Assembly: GCA_018524725.1 (NCBI GenBank)
Contig: JAEUWP010000178.1
Location: 62,001 to 126,000, forward strand
Source of the DNA: Podaxis mareebaensis
Lineage: Eukaryota > Basidiomycota > Agaricomycetes > Agaricales > Agaricaceae
DNA length: 64,000 nucleotides
Reading direction: 5' to 3'
Below, in pieces: positions 48,539 to 59,445 of the stretch; positions within the stretch are counted from its first letter, which is position 1; every line of letters starts with the position of its first letter. A model generated the notes under the pieces. That model was not told the DNA's origin, searched no databases, and saw nothing but the letters and a program-made list of their open reading frames with translations. Made by a program: the position numbers and the translations under genes.

Positions 48539-50186
48539 CACCTCTTTGTTCTTTGTGTATTCCATATTGCATAATAACAACCATCACGAAGACCTGATTC
48601 CATATGGTCAGCTCAGTTCTATACTTCTAACTTTCTCCTGATGCCCAAGTCTGATCTAGAGAACAGGTACGATGCTGACCTGAACGCCAGGAAGACCCGT
48701 ACTCCGACTGCTATTAATCTAAACTTGATCATATCAAAGACGAAGGCGCCGGTCCAGTGGCCACTCTTACGCTCTCGTCTTTACATGCACGTCGGGAAAA
48801 TTGATGTCGAAGCCTTAAATGACCAACTTGGCTAGGCCTATGGCCAGGTCCCAAATCATGTTGGTTCGTTCCGCTGTCCTACACTTTCGGGTGACGTTGA
48901 TCATTGTATATTCTGAGCTTTGGACTTGAAATATACACCAATGATACAGATCTACTATAAACTCCAACTGGAGAATCGAAAGCCTAAAACGACTGGGAAC
49001 CTCCTGGAACCTACCGGCTTTCTTTATTTACCGGTGATTATTATCAAAACCAAACTATTTGATGGTGTGCATTACGAGTAAGAGAAGAGAAATGGAGTAT
49101 CGTGCCTGTTCGTACACGCGAGCTGGGGGTATTTCGAAACTCGGTACTGTTTCCGAACCTGCTCACCAATCGAAAACACCATGCCGTAGATTCGCTACAA
49201 CTTTCGGGCCATCTTTTTACTCCCTTTTTACTCCACACCAATTGTGAAAACACCCGCTCAGGTACGAAACGGGCCCACGGCTTCAGGAACCACGCGGCCA
49301 ACGACAAAGTCTCAGAAGCATGTATCACCTGATCCTGCAGACCCCCGCTACCCCACCCAACCGACGATAGACACTGCCACTTTTGAAATGTGTTTCTATA
49401 AGTTGCCGTGTCTCTCTCCAATTACGCCGAGAGGAGCTAACAGTCCGTTTCCCCCACGGCTGGGAAGCTGGTTTATTCTTGTTTGTCCACTAGAACCTTC
49501 CTACAGTATTTAACTGCGGCTTTTTCAACTGCTCCCCGCCACTCTGGCGCTAAGCCCCCTTCAATATCACCCCCCGATTCGCGACACGGAAACTGAGGGA
49601 CAGGTTTCAACTCCAACAAAGACGATTTGCTCACAAGATCCGTAAAGGCTTGCGGTCGTTACATCACCGTGAGTAGCCTATCTCCGAACATCATCACGCA
49701 GTTTCCAAGCGCCCGATTATATATATACCAAGCTCTCCCTATACCCATTCGTTTATTTATTTCGTTCAAGGCCATCAAACGAGGTCAGCCTTCGACGTAT
49801 GCGTGGAGTAGCAGAGTTATTCATGTGGTTCTACTGTGCTCACGGCCCGTATTCCATGCAACTTTTGACCCTTATTGGGCATTGCGTGCGGATATTTCAC
49901 CTTTGTCAATGAAGGAATTGGCGTTAATTAGGCCCAACTCCTGTCTACCCCGCGCCTTTCGATTTTTAGTATTTCTTTCCCTTGGGTGGCTACACTTCAA
50001 GGTGGCCTGGGATTCTACACTCCGGCTTGCGGTGCTCGACTTTGGAGACTGCCTCTCCCCTCAGACTCTCCGACGTCCTCTTATTCTTTGCATTCGTTCT
50101 CCCCAGAAAGTCCATTGCGCTGAATTCGGACCTGTCCTGACAATTCTCTAGTACCACTCTCTGATCCGAGCAGATACACCGACAAA
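48539..50186. other. Intergenic, about 1.6 kb
   Basis: No supported gene. Overlapping frames on both strands at 49044-49513 and the plus frame 49627-50151 (174 codons, many aromatic residues) have no recognisable motif; the latter ends just before the aquaglyceroporin start and probably covers its leader. Confidence 0.45.
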
Positions 50187-51743
50187 ATGTCCGGAAGATC
50201 GATCGAGAAGAACAGTACTGAAGGAAGTCTCGTCGTGAGTTCAACTAGCTCTGACAATAATCATTCTCGTCGCCACTAACCTCGAGTCCAGGAACATAGC
50301 GATCATGGCGATGTTCATCTGACGGAATATCCGAATAGGTGGTCGAGATATCGGTGAGTTACCACAACCTTGCTGGTCATTGGAGTCCTTCGTGATCCGG
50401 GGTTTATAATTGTGATTGTGAAGGTACTCACACCTTTTTTCTTGCACGCAGGATGATGATACGAGAGCCGTTTGCCGAGTTCTTAGGTGTTGCAATTCTT
50501 ATCATTTTTGGTAACGGCGTCGATTGTCAAGCCGTGCTCTCGATGGACTCCCGTGTAGCTTCGTTCCCTCACGGCGTGAGTTGTTGTATGGAGTCTGCAC
50601 CTAACATATTGACCATGGTGATCAGGACTACTTAGCCTTGAACTTTGGCTGGGCCGTCGGCGTCGCTATGGGTGTGTATGTATCCGGTGGTGTTTCTGGT
50701 GGACATATCAACCCAGCTGTTAGTCGCCTTTCCTTTTGGATTCGGTATCATTGGAGAGCTGACGAGCGACCGTAGGTTACACTAGCTTTGGCAGTCTTCC
50801 GAGGTTTCCCATGGAAAAAGGTTCCCGTATGTACTGCTTTGACCCGGTTACTTTTCCTTCGCTCAGACCATGATCAGATCTACATGATTGCGCAACTGCT
50901 AGGTGCCCTCGTTGGTTCCGCCTTGGTTTACGCCAATTATTTCCATGCTATCGATATCGTCGAAGGGGGGAGAGGTATTCGCACACTCAAAACGGCGGGA
51001 TTGTTTTCCACATACGCTGTAGGCGTTCCTCCTCTCCTCAGACACTTTGAAACCCCTCCTTATTCACTTCCCCCTGATTATCAATTATCAATAGCTCGAC
51101 TATATGACGAATGTCTCAGCGTTCTTCTCCGAGTTCCTCACTTCCGCTGTACTCATGGTCGTGGTCCTTGCAATGGGCGACTCCGGGAATTTACCGCCGC
51201 CGAATGGATTGACGCCTTTGGTGCTGTTCATGTTGATTTTGGGTATTGGCGCTGCGCTTGGAATGGAAACCGGTGCGTTGACGACTAGGAACAACTTTTG
51301 AGCGAGTCAACTGAAGAGTGTTGTAGGTTATGCCATTAATCCAGCACGAGACCTAGGCCCGCGGCTTATGACGGCAATGGTCGGTTACGGAGGACAAGTA
51401 TTCACTTTCAGGAAGTAAGTACTCTGTGTCTCGCTCATTCACACGCCACCGTTTAACCACAACGCGCAAAGTCATTATTGGCTTTGGTGTCCTATCATAG
51501 CGCCTTTCCTGGGCTGTCTAGCCGGTGCGGCTCTGTACGATGTCTTCTTGTTTACCGGCAAAGAGAGCATTGTGAACAGACCGTGAGTTCTTGCTTCCAA
51601 CCCCCGGGCTGTATATGAGGACTAACGATAATTGTGGTCGCTACTGGAACAGCGGTAGAGCGGCTCGCCAGAGACGTTTACACGCCCCGACAGAACAGAG
51701 ACGCCATATCCCAGCCGGACCTGGCGCAGAGGAGGGTGCATAA
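50187..51743 (+). CDS. Aquaglyceroporin (MIP family)
   Basis: Starts [16 protein letters not shown], then a hydrophilic N-terminus (YPNRWSRYR). The channel runs from [19 protein letters not shown]. First pore motif: GGHINPA in the exon ending near 50719. Later helices: [20 protein letters not shown] and [20 protein letters not shown]. Second pore motif: [13 protein letters not shown] near 51328. The Asp after NPAR is the mark of glycerol-transporting members, so the plasma-membrane protein probably passes glycerol as well as water. The last helix is [20 protein letters not shown]. Several introns of 50-60 nt interrupt the gene. The end is not certain: acceptor use after 51645 gives either stop 51741-51743 or a longer tail to 51888. 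Confidence 0.9.
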
Positions 51744-52465
51744 GCAGCCGGGCGGGGGTCGTGCGCGTGGGTCTCTGTGTGAATCGAATTGTGCAGCTTT
51801 GGTGGAGGCAGGTGGGGGCGTGGGGATGTTGCCAGGATGGGTTCGGACATTGTATTATGAATTTTCCACGTATACCGTATTGCTTTAGCCCACAAATGTA
51901 AAAGACGCACCTAAGCCTGCATAAGCAGGTGGGATTTGGCAGGTTCTGATGAGTCGGAAATAAATGCGTTGAAAGCCATATTTGGCATCTACTTGATGAA
52001 ACCAACGAAGATGTAAGTATCTTAAAGAGGTGGCATCCTGGCCATCAGACCTGCCGATGTGTTGACGACACCCAGCCCAAATCACCTCTTCCATTCTTAT
52101 GCGTTGAAACCGAAGAGAAGGAGAAAACGTGCGACCATGTGGCTGATGAATGCCTGAGATAGTGCTTGTACATGTTGAATGTCGAGCTATTCGGAGATCA
52201 AAATTAGTTAGGGGGTATTCACGACCAAGAGGCGAAGTATGTAACAGGCCACGAAACCTGCCGACGATGACGCGTCCCCTCCAACTAACAAGGCAAGTGC
52301 GCGTCAGCCTTGTTCTATTGGCAGTTCTAGAGGCAGTATGATTTCTAATTGACATCATGACTATTTTTAGCACCTCTATAGCAAGGTATAATAGGGGGGG
52401 TGGTGTATGCCCCCGCTCCAGCCCACAATACACGAGCAGGCTCAAGCCAGAAACTAGTCGATACT
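51744..52465. other. Intergenic between aquaglyceroporin and dehydrogenase
   Basis: Contains a possible alternative C-terminal end of the aquaglyceroporin (to 51888) and the promoter of the dehydrogenase. Minus-strand frames at 51622-52445 overlap these and have no motif. Confidence 0.45.
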
Positions 52466-53483
52466 ATGACCACAGAAAAGAAAGTCGTTCTTGTCACTGG
52501 TGCGTTTTTACGATTTCTACTACCTCAGTCCATCGATCTTCTACCGATCACATAATTGGGGCCTTGATGTTGTGACCGATACTTATCCTTATCTGCTTCC
52601 ATGTAGGCGGAAGCTCTGGTATTGGATTTGAACTGTCCAGGTTGATTGCACAAAAAGGTCACAAGGTGTGGGTGGCGGCGAGGAGTCCAGTATCTGGAGA
52701 GGACGCAGCGTGAGTCTGCATTTCACAATTTCCGTTGGTCTCGCTTTAACCAGTACAGGGTAGAGCTAAACTCAGGCAAGAAGGCTTACCGAATGTGAAG
52801 AGCGTCAGGTTGGATGTCACAGATCTGGCAAGTATTGTTGCTGCAAAGGAAATTGTTGAGAAGGAGGATGGCAAATTAGATGTATTGGTTAACAACGCTG
52901 GTATGTTTTTCCCTCCAGATTCGACCTGACGATACTAAAGAATTGACTCAAAAGGAATCAGTCTCATGGATAGAGATCAAAACGCGCTTACCGTGGATCT
53001 GAAGACCATTCGAGATTGTTTTGAGACAAACTTCTACGGTTTGATTCAAACCACGCAAACTTTCATCCCGCTTGTTAAGGCTGCGGCATCTGCGGCGGGG
53101 TATGCGGTGATTCTGGATGTTACGACTGACATGGCCTCCAATGCGCATCAGGCACGGCCTGATAGCCAGTACCACATTGTGGCTTACAACACGAGCAAAG
53201 CGGCGGCCAATTCATATACGGTTGCGCTTGCGCACGAATTGCGGGGGCAACATATCAAAGTGAATGCGGTCACGCCGGGTTATACTTCAACCAAGTTGAA
53301 TTTCTTCGGTCAAGGGGGTAAGAACGTAACGAGCGGTGCGCAGGTCCTGCTTCCGTGGGCACTGCTCGACAAAGACGGGCCGACGGGTGAGTAAAATTTG
53401 ACAAGTATGATACCCGCGTCTCGGGTACTGACAGGGACATAGGGTTATTTATTAACGAGCATGGGGAGGAGATGCCGTGGTGA
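52466..53483 (+). CDS. Short-chain dehydrogenase/reductase (SDR)
   Basis: Exon 1 is 52466-52499 (MTTEKKVVLVTG) and splices to GSSGIGFELSRLIAQKGHKV, giving the TGxxxGIG cofactor motif. Further on: ARSP after strand 2 (NADP preference likely), VRLDVTD, LDVLVNNAG, and the catalytic YNTSK, followed by NAVTPGYTSTKLN. Ends GEEMPW at TGA 53481. Length is close to the classical SDR 250-270. The usual Ser about 13 residues before Tyr is not in its normal place; the segment reads DVTTDMASNAHQ with a longer spacing. It is a soluble NAD(P)H-dependent oxidoreductase of unknown substrate, in the fungal group close to carbonyl reductases. Introns are short, GT-AG. Confidence 0.9.
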
Positions 53484-53587
53484 ATAAATAGACTGAAAAT
53501 TGGATTGATGTATGTAGTATTGTTATATGAGTATCACACGCCTGTACCTTGTGCCTTTCAACCTCTTCCCTCTTCCGTCAGTTCCAC

Positions 53588-55772
53588 ATGCCTGACCTGG
53601 AGGCGCAATCACTGCCCTCGCCGGCAACGAGGCCGACTCCACTCTCCATCGTCATTGCGGACGGCGACCAAAGACCACCAGCATCCCATTCTCGCCAAGC
53701 CTCCTCTGGCTCCACCGTCTCATCCGAGGGCTCACCTTTTCACTCAGCACTTGATTCCTCTGCTGCGCTCCTCCTGGTCCACGGTGATGACGATGACGAC
53801 GATGACGATGACAGGGATGTTGAGCGTCCGCTGGCTTTGGACTTCTCTACGGACGGCGACGACAGCGACGACCTTGATGATTCACTCAGTCCATTGTACC
53901 AGATAAATGGCAAATTGTCCATCCCCCCTCTACCTCCCTTTACGATATTCGTTTATCTGCTATCGCCATATCTTAAGCTCGGGGCACTGCTCCTCCCTTA
54001 CTATCAGCTTCCGTTGAAGTACGGCCTAAGCGGCATACTGGTCAGTGCGGTGTTGGCCGTAGTTGCGAGACATCTATTGTACCTCCTCGCGAGGTACCTC
54101 AGGAAAGCGGATCTTGAAGAAGTCGTTTGTAATACGTTTGTGAGCTCGAAGAAGAGAGGGAGGAAGGGAGAAAGGAGACGGCAATTTTTCAGGTTTTCGG
54201 TGAGGCTGGGAACAGCCGTGTTGAGGATATTTCTTGCTGTGGTTTATCTCCAAGGTCAATTCCATCTTCCGCTTTCTGCTATGTTTTAGGCTGACCATTT
54301 CCGTGATAGAGTGCACACGTTTTGTGCTTCCACTCCTCACTACGACGCAAGTGCTGCACCGATCGTCGACCGAGCTGGCTCTGGCGTTAGTGTTCGTCAT
54401 ATTTGCGCTGTTGCTCTCCTATCCCGGATCTTTGGCATCTCGGCTAGTCATTCACACCACCAATCTCTCAATATGCGCATACCTACTTTGGCTGGCCGCT
54501 ATCATATACTTATACACTCAAGGTACCCTTCCCATCAATTCTGAACGCTCGAGCCCCAAGAACATTTGGGATGGACTCGGTAAGCTTATAAGCCATAGCG
54601 CCCTTTAACGTTATTTAAGTAAACGTTCTTTTGTAGTCACCACAATGTTCATCTTCACTTCATCCAACACACTCCCCTTATATGCCTCGACAAAAGGCAC
54701 GATTCAGCCTCTCCTCTTCAACACCAACACTTCCCTCTCCATCCCTGCAAGTGGTTCAATTCCTTCCACCGGCGAAATCAGAACACGCCGTGACGGCAGG
54801 CTCAAACAACCGCTATATCGTTCCTTCAAATTCTTGTCCTTACTGTCAGTCATTATGGCACTTGCCTTGACCTTGCCCCTCGTCGGATTCGCCGCATACC
54901 CTAACAAGAGCCTGACTGCGCCCGCAACAGCAACTACGGAAGCGAGCGTTGGCATGGGGTTCCCGGTCACCAATTCACTAACCAAGTACTCAGATCAACT
55001 TCCTGACTGGAAATTCCCCTATCCACCTGGAGAGTCCACACCTGCAACCAGAATTCAAACTTTCGTTACGCCCGCCCTCGCGGCTCTAACGCTCCTCTTT
55101 GGAACTCCCCAGCTTCTCATCACGATCCCCACATTCCCTCCTGGTTCGCTCAAGTGGTTGAGTGTGAATCATCGACGCACCCCCACACCCGAGATCGTGT
55201 CGAGACTCACCAGGATGCTCAAAAAATCCGCGGTGGGACTATCTTTGACCCTTCTTACGCTCCTTCCTCTTTTCTTCGGCACCTCAACCCCCTTGAGATT
55301 GTTAACCATCACACTTTCCGTCCTTGCAACGTACTATGTCCCGCCGGTTCTCCACGTCCTTACGCATACCTTCAAATCGCCTCTCTCAATCATCCTCCCC
55401 TCAACATACTTCTCCTCTTTCTCGACGGCACCAACACCCGTTTCTTCCAATAGGCCTTCCACTATGCTACCAGTACCTGGTCCTAGCAATGACTTAGGTG
55501 TCGACAACTCGGCTACGTCGATCAACGGGGACACGCGCACCCCAACTTCAACAACTGCCCATGCCCCTCTGCCACCCCTGCTCTCTTCGTCTTCGCGACA
55601 CCGCCATACACCGTCAGGACAGGAACATGATGATTTGCTGCAACGGAAAGAGCGTTCTTTGCAAAAGCGGCAGATGCGGAGACGCATTGTTTGGGATATC
55701 TGGGCATGGGGCATTTTCTTTGGTGGATTTGTTGTTTTGGGTTTAGGAAGTCGTATGTTGAGCGGCGGGTGA
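53588..55772 (+). CDS. Multi-spanning membrane protein, possibly AAAP-type transporter
   Basis: ATG 53588 (MPDLEAQSLPSPATRP) lies only 104 bp after the dehydrogenase stop. The N-terminal 110 residues are cytosolic-looking, with a run of Asp. Hydrophobic helices follow: FTIFVYLLSPYLKLGALLL, GILVSAVLAVVARHLLYLLA, LALALVFVIFALLLSY, ICAYLLWLAAIIYLYTQG, FLSLLSVIMALALTLPLVGF, SAVGLSLTLLTLLPLFFG and a last IWAWGIFFGGFVVLGLGS. The segment MFIFTSSNTLPLYASTKG recalls amino-acid/auxin permease (SLC38-like) proteins, but the match is weak. Introns after 54254 and near 54580 are clear. Topology is well supported; transport function is an inference. Confidence 0.7.
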
Positions 55773-56111
55773 AAAGGTGATCACTGATGATTTTTATTCT
55801 CTTTCCCGCTGGGTATTCTTTGTTGGGAATACGTATGTAGGTATCCTTTGTGCATATGTTCCATTCTGTCTGGTTAATTCGCTTTTAAAACCATTGCTGC
55901 CACACTTCTTTCTTGGTTTGGACCTTTGGACCTGAATGACAACATTGTATCACTGTCATTTCTGTTGCTTTGTTCTAATCACCCTAGCAGCGCTAGCTTG
56001 ATATAGCTGCCACTCATTGAATATATAAAAATCCAACAAATCGAAATAGTAACAAAGAATGGACGCTGATAGAATAAGATGTGATGCGGGAATCGGTCCA
56101 AGGAGATCATG
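55773..56111. other. Intergenic between convergent genes
   Basis: 339 bp between two 3' ends. AT-rich with AATATATAAAA near 56021, which may serve as a polyadenylation region. No gene seen. Confidence 0.5.
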
Positions 56112-57574
56112 TCAAAGAACGAACTCATCCAGCTCCGGTACCCCGAGCCAAGCACCAGGAAAATGCGGACCGCGCGACGTTGGGGAAGGTTTCATAGACA
56201 CTCGTTTTAGTTTGTGAACGACGACTTCGGGCCAGGCTCCAGGGAAAAGCAGGACGGGGGAATGTGTTACCTCCATCTCGGTCCCCAAATCCCCTGTGTC
56301 CTTGGGGTCGACAGCAAGAGCGAGCGTGATCACAGGCAACCACTCCACTGGGAAGCAACTACGCAGATAATAAAAGAAATTCTTGACCACGGTCGTTACC
56401 CTTCGCCTACGTCCTCGCAGAACAGAAACTCCAGTATAATGCCGCGATTTGCACTTGTAGAGACACTTGTGGAGAGCGCCATCACGAAGCTGTGAGAAGT
56501 TTCCTCGAAAGCTATCATGTTCTTGCTTTAGTTCCAATGGGATAGACCAATATCTGTGGTTCGTGTTGTGGCCTTCGAGAACATGAGCATGGCTATTCTG
56601 ATCCTGCAAGCGTTCAACGACTTGGGCTCTAGGGATTCGAGTAACTTGGGGTCGGCCATCGCCAGATGTTTCCACTGGACCAGGAGAGGATAGAACGGCT
56701 TGAGCCGTATACCAGTAACATCGACCAGTTTCCTTCGAGACGTGTTGGATCTTATATTTAGTACCGCGCCGAGGGAACTCGGTAAGAAGTTTTTCAAGAT
56801 CACAGCAGGAAATCGCTTGGTGTAGTGGTAGAATCTGTGGTGGAGATCGAGCTCCCTTTTGTTCACCAGATTCTACTTGAGCGCATATATCCACTTCTGT
56901 TGGTGAGGCTGATGCTCCAGAGGGGTTTCTTGAACTGCCTCTTGCATCACTTTGTTGATTAGACGGATGCTCTATCATTGGTTGGTTTTGAGTGTCCAGA
57001 GGTTCTGCCGCAGTATCGACCGGCGAGTTTGCGCATGTATAGAGGGAAGATGGCAATTCAGGTCGGAAGGGCTGCCACTTCTCGTCCGTTGGTTTAGAAG
57101 CCTTTTCTTTAGTGCCTTGTAACTTCCTGGCGTCCTGGGTAGGAGGTTCCTTGTGTGGCCTTTCGCTGCTCGAGGAGAAACAATGTGTTGTTGGAGTGAA
57201 TCGTTTGTGGTTATGTCTGGTCTTATTCTGTCCACCGGGAGAATGTCGTCTTTGGATTTCCTTCGCGCCCTTCCCCTGCTCGAGTGCGTCCGCAAAGTCT
57301 GGGTCTGGAATGGAAGTTGGTGTGTTTCAGAACGATATGTCGACGTGATACGGGGCATATGGATACCTTTCAATGTGGCCAGCATCCCATCTGTGCACAG
57401 AGAACGAAGGAGACGTTTGTTACACCGCAATCGGTAGTGGTACCTCGCATCGCGTTGGATGCCATCGTCGACTCGTGGTGGTCCCTTAGTGGATCCAGCA
57501 CCTTGTGGACATTGTTGCCTTTGATTCCGTCGTTGTTCGCGACGAGTAGGCTTATGGTTGTGTGGTATTGACAT
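56112..57574 (-). CDS. Hypothetical basic protein
   Basis: Two exons, 57574-57367 and 57304-56112, join in frame through a 62-nt GT-AG intron to 466 residues. I do not recognise a family. The N-terminus is very basic (MSIPHNHKPTRREQRRNQRQ). After the junction it reads LKDPDFADALEQGKGAKEIQ and stays polar. The middle holds CDLEKLLTEFPRRGTKYKIQ, which could be a small folded unit with YWYTAQAVL. The C-terminus contains KNFFYYLRSCFPVEWLPVIT and ends PELDEFVL. The long second exon open on one frame, with a spliced start, favours a real gene, but base use is not strongly coding, so an eroded gene is possible. It is transcribed away from the GH131 gene. Confidence 0.45.
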
Positions 57575-58086
57575 GGCGGTAGAAAGGAAGACGAAATCAG
57601 GCGAAATCCCATACCTTGGGACGGCACGTGTTCTGTAATTGGCTCCGACCTCTCCCTCACAAAACTTCCACTTTGCTCAGATATTCTTCCTTGGACGTGC
57701 TGTGTTCTCCCTTGGCCCTCGAGTGTGTGCCCGCGCAATCACCATGGCTGGAATAGTCACGAGTCTCTGAACTATCTCAGGTTGTAAACGTAGTTATGCA
57801 TGTTTCTGACTAGCCTATTGGTCCTCAAATTAGTTGGGTTATCATCGGAAACTGTGCCTGGTCGATGCAATAAAGTCCACTGAGGGACGCGAGACCGTCC
57901 TTTACCCGAGCCTGCAATGTCCGGAGCAACCAACTTTAGCCTATCCCGCACTTACCCCACAGCTAGTAGCCGAAAAAACACCTCTGGATAGCTCATCAAT
58001 CCGCCGAAGTTTACCCCTCCTGCCAACAATCACGAATATAAAAACCAAATGCTTTCTGGGGCTTCAGGACTCCTTGATCTCCAAAA
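57575..58086. other. Intergenic, divergent promoter
   Basis: Holds the upstream regions of the hypothetical gene and of the GH131 gene, including a TATA box at 58037. No other feature seen. Confidence 0.5.
58037..58044 (+). promoter_or_regulatory. TATA box of the GH131 gene
   Basis: TATAAAAA lies about 50 bp before the ATG at 58087, consistent with an inducible secreted enzyme gene with a short leader. Confidence 0.45.
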
Positions 58087-59209
58087 ATGCTGGCTGGTGT
58101 CTCGAAACTACTTGTGCTTGCTGCTGTTTCGTTGAAGGTCGCCGCGACGCCTGTTCTCTATGACGGACGCGTCCCGTTCAACTACACCACCGCCGATTTA
58201 GATGGCTCGAAAGATCCTTTCCTGACGTACGTACCTTTGACCAATAGCTATCCACACATCGCTAAGTATATGTTCTAGCGTTGTGAAGGGAACAGAGAGC
58301 GCATCTCACGTAGGGTTTCCCACTTCCCAAAGCCAAGTCCTCAAAGCTAATAAACAAATTCCTCCTCCAGTACTCAACCCTCCAAGGCCACAAAATTCCT
58401 CCCACACCTCTCTGGAGATCCTTCCCTTACACCAAAGCCACCGAACAAGTCATCTCCGTCTCCATCGACAACTCCTCCATCTTCTCCCCAGGCGGCAACA
58501 ACCCCCAAAACGGCTTCCGTCGCACAGACATCATCGCCCAACGCGACTGGTCCCCCGCCAACCTCATCCCCATCATCCAAGTCAACACAACCGTCTTCCA
58601 CTTCTCCATCAAAGCCGATGAAAAACGCCCATTGAACTATAAACACGAATACCAAATCGTCTTCATCGAGCCAAGTGATGGTTCACATGTTTTCGGTATC
58701 CAATTAGGCACACCTTTTACTCTAGACGCCAACGCCAAGCCTGCAAAGGACGCCCATTTCTTCAAGGTTCTTGACCATGGACTAAACGTCCTTTTCAAAG
58801 CTCCTTTCCTTCCTGCTTTATGGCACAACTTTGCTGTTCAGGTGGATTGGGAAGCCAGAACCCTTGCTGTCTTCTATTCCGTCGAGGGCCTCCCTCTCGT
58901 CCCTGTGACACGTCTTCTCAAGAACAAGAGCCAAAAGGAAGGTGATGCTGGCAAGGGAGAGTTCCACTTTGGTGTTCTCAAGGTGAGCAAACTTGTTCTA
59001 CGCGATATAGCTCTCGAATAATTGACGCATCTTCGCAGCTCCCGCTGGTCAACCCCAAGGATACCCCCGAACAACAAGGCGACGTTGTCCACTACGGCAT
59101 TCAAGAAGGCACGACTGAGGGTCTCCACTACTCTGGCATCTTTGTCGAGTCTATTGAAAAGGGAGTTAGCCTCGGCTATGGCCTCACTGGCAAGCCCATC
59201 CGAAAGTAA
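58087..59209 (+). CDS. Secreted beta-glucanase, GH131 family
   Basis: Four exons, 58087-58226, 58279-58309, 58371-58982 and 59039-59209, give 317 residues. A signal peptide is clear: MLAGVSKLLVLAAVSLKVAA, cleaved before TPVLYDGR. The mature start VLYDGRVPFNYTTADLD and the following VVKGTESASH, IPPTPLWRSFPY, FRRTDIIAQRDWSP, and SDGSHVFGIQLGTPF are the signature of GH131. Members cleave beta-1,3, beta-1,6 and beta-1,4 glucans of fungal and plant walls and occur mainly in plant-associated and wood-degrading fungi. N-glycosylation sequons are present (NYT, NSS, NTT). No carbohydrate-binding module is attached. The protein ends GYGLTGKPIRK. The second exon is only 31 nt. Confidence 0.92.
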
Positions 59210-59445
59210 TTCTTCTTGAGGTATCTTGAAGAACGAGAGCGTAGTTTCTATATACACCCTTTCCAACAACTAAGCACGATGGATTCAATCATAGCTCGCA
59301 CTGCTACGGTCAATAGCATGTTTTTCTGTTGTCATTACAAAAGTCAAAGTGTTCAACTTTCAGGGATTTATGGACAGACAGATGCATGGCGTCAGCCGCA
59401 GCTATGGCTGGACTAACAAGCCCGCCCGCAAGTTCGAACATCTTC

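Noticed and set aside
56816..56850. tRNA D-arm-like string TGGTGTAGTGGTAGAATC
   Set aside because: No acceptor stem or T-arm at the right distance, and it lies in the coding exon of the minus-strand gene.
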